Below are positions 59,593 to 64,000 of a DNA stretch of 64,000 bases, piece by piece. The translations under genes were made by a program, and so were the position numbers. The notes under the pieces were generated by a model. It did no database searches. It was not told where the DNA came from and worked only from the letters and a program-made list of their open reading frames with translations. Source of the DNA: Natronomonas gomsonensis (GTDB lineage: Archaea > Halobacteriota > Halobacteria > Halobacteriales > Haloarculaceae); NCBI RefSeq assembly GCF_024300825.1, contig NZ_CP101323.1, positions 3,410,001 through 3,474,000 on the forward strand, in the 5' to 3' direction. Numbering within the stretch: the stretch's first letter is position 1; each line of letters begins with the position of its first letter.

Positions 59593-59774
59593 GAAACGTT
59601 CTGTATCTCATGTGTTTGCTAACTCCCGATAGCGTCTGCTTCTTCGCCAATGTGGGACTCCCCCGAGTGGGGTGAAAAATCCTTAATACGGCTGCCGTTC
59701 CCGCCCTACTAGATGTCCCTGTCGAGAGATGCTCTCCTGTTCAGTATCGTGTTGATGCTTTGGGCCGTTCGAAT

Positions 59775-59791
59775 GGTAGTGTTCAGATAAG
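59775..59791. repeat. left terminal inverted repeat of the IS
   Basis: Begins GGTAGTGTTCAGATAAG. The 13-base core is repeated inverted at the right end. The transposase stop codon lies inside it. Confidence 0.9.
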
Positions 59792-60418
59792 CTGATTCCA
59801 TGCGAAGGCGAAGGATCGAAGCCAATCGTCGGCGGTGTCTGCTTCGGCGTTGCTGAAACAGTTTGAGAAGCTGGTAGTTCGTCGTTTTATCTCACGAAAG
59901 ACACGTTCGACGCTGTTCCGATTTCCGTGTTTTTCGTATCTGAAATCGAGGCCGTGACGACGGCAGGCGTCTTTCAACGAGTGCGAGCCGTCGATGAGAA
60001 AGACAGCGTCCTCGACGTTGTGTTTTTTGCGGAGTTCAGCAAAGAATGCTTGAGCAAGAACGCTGTTTGTGGTCGGTTCAAGCGCTGTCTGGAGTACTTC
60101 GTTCGTCGTCGGATCGACTGCGGCATACAGCCAGTACTGCTCGTTATTGAGTCGAATCACGGTTTCATCGACTGCAACGTGATTCGGGTTCTGATCAGAC
60201 TCGGGCTGTAGATCGGCTTTATGAACCCAGTTGTGGACGGTAGATCGCGCCCGATTGACACCGAATATCTCAAGAATAGAAACGGTATTCGAAAGTGATA
60301 ATCCAGCCAAATGGAGGTGAATACCGAGCTTCATTAGCAGTCGCGGTGTCGCTTCGCGCTCCACAAAACCTAACTCAATCTCGTCCAAACATCCGCTGAG
60401 GCGTGTGTTTTCGGGCAT
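59783..60418 (-). CDS. IS6-family DDE transposase
   Basis: 211 residues from MPENTRLSGCLDEIELGFVERE at 60418, typical of haloarchaeal IS6 transposases. An in-frame GTG at 60436 is a less likely start. The N-terminal HTH (LSLSNTVSILEIFGVNRARSTVHNWVHKA) is followed by the catalytic triad. First Asp in HVAVDETVIRLNNEQYWLYAAVD, second Asp in AVFLIDGSHSLKDACRRHG, Glu in NSVERVFREIKRRTTSF. All blocks are intact, so the element is probably still active. Confidence 0.96.
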   Translation of the reverse strand: MPENTRLSGCLDEIELGFVEREATPRLLMKLGIHLHLAGLSLSNTVSILEIFGVNRARSTVHNWVHKADLQPESDQNPNHVAVDETVIRLNNEQYWLYAAVDPTTNEVLQTALEPTTNSVLAQAFFAELRKKHNVEDAVFLIDGSHSLKDACRRHGLDFRYEKHGNRNSVERVFREIKRRTTSFSNCFSNAEADTADDWLRSFAFAWNQLI

Positions 60419-60454
60419 GAACCACTCAGAAAACACACCGCCTCACTCTTCATC

Positions 60455-60471
60455 CTTATCTGAACACCGCC
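60455..60471. repeat. right terminal inverted repeat of the IS
   Basis: CTTATCTGAACACCGCC. Its complement starts GGCGGTGTTCAGATAAG, differing at two positions from the left end. Confidence 0.9.
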
Positions 60472-60831
60472 GTTCGAATCGAGGCGAGAGGGTACGGTAC
60501 GTCCGGAACGATTGTTCTCGCCTCGCTCGGAATTGGGGTACTCGGACTTGCTGGAAGTCTCTTTTCGGCCGTGACTTCCGTAGGGCAGCGTCCCGATTCC
60601 GACGCCTCCGAATGATTCGGATTTTCCGCGCGTAACCGTGGTTACCGCCGTAATCCACGCTTAGATTTATATCGGGGGTTGGAGAAACAAGCACAGATGA
60701 GGCTGCACAGAGACAACGACCACGGTGAGGCTGGAAATCGCCGAATCGAGGCGACGGGCGACCGTTCTCACCGACACTCACACCGGAGTGTACCGACGGC
60801 ATTGGGTGGGTCACGGGAGTAGTGAATCGGG

Positions 60832-62355
60832 ATGAATCCATGGATTGACGACGAGACAGACGAGTGGAACCGCTGTAATCGGGCGACGCCGAGGCGTCTC
60901 TTGGGACTCAGCTACGCGGGTGGTGTGGTCGTTCTGCTGGCGCTGGCCGGGGTTCTGATATTCGGTGCAACCCCGGCCGTCGGTGGGGGCACGACGAGCG
61001 ATACGATGGCTGACGGCGACGTGGCGCCGACAATGATGGCCGTTACCAGCAGCCATCCTGTCGCCAGCTGTACTGTTTCGGACACGAGCGTCCAAGTAGG
61101 TGAGTCGGTGACTATCGACGCCTCGGCGTCCGAAAACGCCTTTGGCTACCAGTACGACAGGTATGGCGATGGCTCGTTCGGCGAGTATACGTATGAGTCT
61201 TCGAGAACGGTCGCGTACTCCGAAGCAGGGACCTACGAACCGCAAGTGAAAGTCTGGTCATCTGATGCTGAATCCAGTGACGTCGCATCCTGTGGCAGTA
61301 TCACGGTGACCGAAGCAACGCCGACTCCGATGCCTACGGTGACGCCGACACCGACATCGACTCCGATGCCCACAGTGACGCCGACACCGACGCCGACCCC
61401 GATGCCTACGGTGACGCCGACACCGACGCCGACCCCGATGCCCACAGTGACGCCAACACCGACGGCAGCTCCGATGCCCACGGTGACGCCCACTCCCACG
61501 TCGGCGGCGGTTGCCAGCTGTACGGTCTCGGAGACGAGTGTCCAGGTTGGGGAGTCAGTGACGATTGACGCCTCGAACTCCGAGAACGCCGACGAATTCC
61601 AGTACGACCGGTACGGGGACGGCTCCTTCGGCCAGTACACTACTCAGCCTTCCAGAGTGGTCGCCTACTCCGAAGCGGGGACCTACGAGCCGCGGGTGAA
61701 GGTCTGGTCCTACAGCGGTGGCGAATCCAGTGACACCGCGTCCTGTGGCACGCTCTCCGTGACCGACGCGACGCCGACACCAACGGCGACGCTCACCCCG
61801 ACGCCAACAGCCACTCCGACGACGCCAATGCCAACTCTCACCCCGACACCGACGACTTCTCCGACCTCGACCGTCACGCCGACTCCAACCGAGTCGGGGT
61901 CGGCAAGCTCGTCGACTGGGACCCTGACCCCGACTCCGACGTCGACGACCGAAACGGCCACGGACAGTGGAGCGTGGTTCCGGTACAGCCCGAACGACCC
62001 GAGCGAGAACGACTCGGTCAAACTCACCGCCGAACCGGCAGTAACAGAAGACGCCGTCGAAGCATACAGCTGGGACATTGACGGTGATGGGTCCGCCGAC
62101 CGACACGGACGAGTCTTGGAACTGCCCGCGAAGACGAGCGAGGAAGCGGCGGTTACGCTCACCATCGAGAGAGCCAACGGAAGCACGGCGCGTGTCACGA
62201 GAGTCGTCCCAATCACGGCGAGTCTCGCTGGCCAAACGGTGACTCCCCGAGAGCCAACGGCTGGCATCGGTGGCGGCATCCCGACCGCGGCGCTTTTCGG
62301 CCTCGTGGCCATCGCCCTCGCGGTAGTGGTTGCCGCCTGGTCACGGAAGGATTAG
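60832..62355 (+). CDS. surface protein with two PKD-like domains and Thr/Pro-rich stalks
   Basis: 507 residues. An N-terminal membrane helix ([30 protein letters not shown]) is followed by a PKD-like domain ([26 protein letters not shown]...[19 protein letters not shown]). Then come five 12-residue [12 protein letters not shown] repeats, a second nearly identical PKD domain ([25 protein letters not shown]), a second TPTPT-rich stalk, a third beta domain ([35 protein letters not shown]), and a C-terminal membrane helix ([23 protein letters not shown]). Both domains keep a Cys pair. The stalks are likely O-glycosylated. A TATA box is at 60666 with a 41-codon frame between it and the start. Confidence 0.88.
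   Translation: MNPWIDDETDEWNRCNRATPRRLLGLSYAGGVVVLLALAGVLIFGATPAVGGGTTSDTMADGDVAPTMMAVTSSHPVASCTVSDTSVQVGESVTIDASASENAFGYQYDRYGDGSFGEYTYESSRTVAYSEAGTYEPQVKVWSSDAESSDVASCGSITVTEATPTPMPTVTPTPTSTPMPTVTPTPTPTPMPTVTPTPTPTPMPTVTPTPTAAPMPTVTPTPTSAAVASCTVSETSVQVGESVTIDASNSENADEFQYDRYGDGSFGQYTTQPSRVVAYSEAGTYEPRVKVWSYSGGESSDTASCGTLSVTDATPTPTATLTPTPTATPTTPMPTLTPTPTTSPTSTVTPTPTESGSASSSTGTLTPTPTSTTETATDSGAWFRYSPNDPSENDSVKLTAEPAVTEDAVEAYSWDIDGDGSADRHGRVLELPAKTSEEAAVTLTIERANGSTARVTRVVPITASLAGQTVTPREPTAGIGGGIPTAALFGLVAIALAVVVAAWSRKD
61324..61503 (+). repeat. five tandem 36-bp repeats encoding a Thr/Pro stalk
   Basis: Each unit encodes [11 protein letters not shown] plus one variable residue (S, P or A). The DNA of the units is over 85% identical, so recent slippage is likely. 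A second, less regular TPTPT tract lies at about 61771-61965. Confidence 0.85.
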
Positions 62356-62515
62356 TTCGCGCCCTCGATTCTGGGTTTCTCGAGTAGGAAGGGGTCGTGG
62401 TATGGGGGCTGATACGCTTCTGACACGTCGTCAACGCCTTTTGCCGTCTCCGACGGTGTCTCAGCGGTTGAGAACCACCCAAAACGCTATCGGGGATGTC
62501 GCCGATTATCTCTGT

Positions 62516-63511
62516 ATGGCCCTCCATGCCATCGACGACGTTAGCGACGCGATAGATGTCACACGGGAGTTCCTGTTCCCGTTCGAGTTACGGCGGTGGC
62601 TCAAACTCGCCCTCGTCGCCTTTTTCATCGGCGGGTCGACGAGTGCGCCGACGGGGAACTTCAACACCGGCGGGACGCCGAGCGACACGCCGGGGCAACA
62701 GCCGGGGCAACTCCCCGACGGCATCCCCTCGACGCTTCCGGACGACTTCCTCCTGATTGTCGGCCTGGTCGTGGCCGCCGTTCTCGTCATCGGCCTCGCG
62801 TTCGCGATAATCGGGTCGATAATGGAGTTCGTCTTCATCGAATCGCTCCGCAGCGGCAGGGTGTCGATTCGGCGCTACTGGAATCGACGGTGGAGACAGG
62901 GACTTCGCCTGTTCGGCTTCCGTCTCCTTATCGGCCTCCCCTTCCTGTTGCTCGTCGTCGGGTGGTTGGCGCTTCTGTTGGTGCCGCTGCTCACCGGTAA
63001 CGCTGCCCCGGGTATCGCCGCCTTCGTCATCGGGATTCCGCTCATCTTCCTCGCGGCGCTCGTCTACGGGGTCATCGACGGCTTCACGACCGCGTTCGTC
63101 GTTCCGCTCATGATTCAAAACGACAGCGGCGTCCTCGCCGCGTGGGGTCGACTCTGGTCGTCCCTGAAAGCCGAATGGAAGGAGTACCTCGCCTACGCGC
63201 TCGTCGCCTTCGGCCTGGGCATCGTCGCCGCCTTCCTGCTGTCGATTGCGGTCGGTATCGGCGCAGTCATCGTGGCTATCCCGTTTGTCATCTTGGGTGG
63301 CGTTACGTATCTGGCGCTGTCGTTCTCGACGGCCGGCCTCGTCATCATCGGGGTGCTCGCGGCCGTGTTCGTCGTGGCGCTCATCGTCCTCGCGGCGCTC
63401 GCTCAAGTTCCGGTGCTCGCGTACCTGCGGTACTACGCCCTGCTCGTGTTGGGCGATATCGAACCCGACTTCGATCTGATTCCCGACCGCCGTCCCGTCG
63501 AGGACGAGTAG
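62516..63511 (+). CDS. polytopic membrane protein of unknown function
   Basis: 331 residues from MALHAIDDVSDAIDVTREFLFP at 62516. An amphipathic N-terminus (FELRRWLKLALVAFFIGG) precedes a Gly/Pro/Asn-rich loop (residues 43-75). About six helices follow with short loops, including LPDDFLLIVGLVVAAVLVIGLAFAIIGSIMEFVFIESLRSGRVSIRRYW. The overall pattern resembles haloarchaeal membrane proteins related to the glycerophosphodiester phosphodiesterase membrane domain/DUF-type families, with no catalytic residues. The C-terminus (DIEPDFDLIPDRRPVEDE) is acidic and cytoplasmic. Confidence 0.8.
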   Translation: MALHAIDDVSDAIDVTREFLFPFELRRWLKLALVAFFIGGSTSAPTGNFNTGGTPSDTPGQQPGQLPDGIPSTLPDDFLLIVGLVVAAVLVIGLAFAIIGSIMEFVFIESLRSGRVSIRRYWNRRWRQGLRLFGFRLLIGLPFLLLVVGWLALLLVPLLTGNAAPGIAAFVIGIPLIFLAALVYGVIDGFTTAFVVPLMIQNDSGVLAAWGRLWSSLKAEWKEYLAYALVAFGLGIVAAFLLSIAVGIGAVIVAIPFVILGGVTYLALSFSTAGLVIIGVLAAVFVVALIVLAALAQVPVLAYLRYYALLVLGDIEPDFDLIPDRRPVEDE

Positions 63512-63556
63512 ACCCTGGGCCCTACGTTTTTGAGGTCCGGCGGTCCAGACTCACCA

Positions 63557-64000
63557 ATGTCCTCCAGAACTGCCGCTGAACCGGCGTTCGACGCGGTCGA
63601 CACTCGGAAGGTGGGGGCGTTCCTCGCGCTCGCTTTCGGCATTTCCTGGACGAGTGCGGGCGCTCTCTACGTTGCCGGTGTCGAACTGCAAACCATTGCC
63701 GGGACCGTCCTCGTCGTCGCCCTGTTCATGTGGGCGCCTGCAATCGCCGCGATACTCGTTCAGTACCGCGCCGGCGGATCGATTCGTGACGGCTGTGGTC
63801 TGCGTCTCGGCCGACCTCGGTGGCTGGCCGTTGGCTGGCTCGCCCCCCTCGCTCTCGTCGCCGCGACCATCGGCGTGGGCGCGCTGCTGCCCGGCGTGTC
63901 GGTGACGACCGACTACGCGGCATTTCTCCTTGACCTCGGCCTTCCACAGGCGCAAGTCGAGGAAGCCATCGCCCAACTCGAAGCGTTCCCGGGGCCGCCC
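63557..64000 (+). CDS. CPBP-family intramembrane protease, 3' end outside the window
   Basis: 148 codons are visible from the ATG at 63557 and the frame is open at the window edge. The N-terminal part has four hydrophobic helices (KVGAFLALAFGISWTSAGALYVAG; TVLVVALFMWAPAIAAILVQYRAGG; PRWLAVGWLAPLALVAATIGVGALLPG). The spacing and the WxPAIAAILVQ segment are typical of CPBP family N-termini, e.g. the complete member at 55681-56553. The catalytic EExxxR and His motifs would lie beyond 64000, so family assignment is from the N-terminus only. Confidence 0.6.
   Translation, partial: MSSRTAAEPAFDAVDTRKVGAFLALAFGISWTSAGALYVAGVELQTIAGTVLVVALFMWAPAIAAILVQYRAGGSIRDGCGLRLGRPRWLAVGWLAPLALVAATIGVGALLPGVSVTTDYAAFLLDLGLPQAQVEEAIAQLEAFPGPP

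Larger units (their letters stand above)
59775..60471 (-). mobile_element. IS6-family insertion sequence (ISH14/ISH29-like), 697 bp
   Basis: The element is bounded by GTTCGAAT on both sides (59767-59774 and 60472-60479), an exact 8-bp target duplication, which is the IS6 family hallmark. Its ends are imperfect inverted repeats sharing GTGTTCAGATAAG (59779-59791 and, inverted, 60455-60467). It holds a single transposase gene that fills almost the whole element. AT-richer than its surroundings. Confidence 0.95.
59713..60615 (+). pseudogene. small two-helix membrane protein gene split by an IS element
   Basis: The first 62 bp (59713-59774: ATG, then SLSRDALLFSIVLMLWAVR) run into the insertion. 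Removing the IS and one copy of the 8-bp duplication (59775-60479) joins them in frame to 60480-60615. The reconstructed 65-residue protein has helix 1 in LLFSIVLMLWAV, helix 2 in GTIVLASLGIGVLGLAGSLFSAV, and a polar tail ending DSDASE. The intact promoter survives: TTAATA at 59683-59688 is 25 bp upstream of the ATG. The insertion is recent, since no decay is visible in either half. Confidence 0.85.

Overview
This window is chromosomal DNA of a halophilic archaeon (class Halobacteria). Coding sequence is GC-rich with strong third-position G/C bias, and the proteins are very acidic (Asp/Glu-rich). Exported proteins carry twin-arginine signals and archaeal-type lipoboxes. Many genes have a TATA box about 25-30 bp before the start codon and so look leaderless. 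Archaeal markers are present: eIF5A, Mch, Pus10, HalX and DacZ. I cannot name the genus from sequence alone. No rRNA, tRNA, CRISPR array or origin was recognised. Two genes run off the edges (speB at the left, a CPBP protease at the right).

Layout. 0-17.6 kb is mostly core housekeeping: speB/eif5a, mch, a large secreted subtilase, a membrane wHTH regulator, moaB, an MDR oxidoreductase, an MmgE/PrpD protein, a ferritin-like protein, idi, a J-domain protein, pyrF, rnhB and a HalX response regulator. 17.9-25.0 kb is an acyl-CoA catabolic block: IclR regulator, CoA-transferase, acyl-CoA dehydrogenase, 3-hydroxyacyl-CoA dehydrogenase, EthD protein, thiolase and DUF35 protein. It is framed by an inverted pair of an 18-bp element. 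25.3-34.5 kb holds pus10, the glmU-glmS pair for UDP-GlcNAc, envelope genes, uppP, a repeat-rich coiled-coil protein and a PiT phosphate transporter.

35.1-40.5 kb is one 5.4-kb gene: a three-domain fusion (acyl-CoA synthetase, enoyl-CoA hydratase, enoyl-CoA reductase) with the architecture of propionyl-CoA synthase, the 3-hydroxypropionate to propionyl-CoA enzyme. 40.6-52 kb is an accessory envelope region with lipoproteins, AIM24, an HtpX-like protease, two paralogous membrane-tethered wHTH proteins, a third membrane wHTH protein, DUF4870 and small proteins. Three promoters here share GTTTCA-N5-TGAAAC exactly 12 bp upstream of the TATA box, which I read as the activating sites of an unidentified regulator.

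52-55.6 kb is a sulfur/redox module (MBL-fold protein, CoA-disulfide-reductase-like flavoprotein, rhodanese-MBL fusion); the two plus-strand genes share a promoter motif at matching distance. 55.7-64 kb carries CPBP proteases, a double UspA protein, a c-di-AMP synthase candidate, a small membrane gene split by an IS6-family element with an intact 8-bp target duplication, a PKD surface protein with a Thr/Pro stalk, and a polytopic membrane protein. A convergent intergenic gap near 13.75 kb contains a long imperfect hairpin that could be a non-coding RNA.
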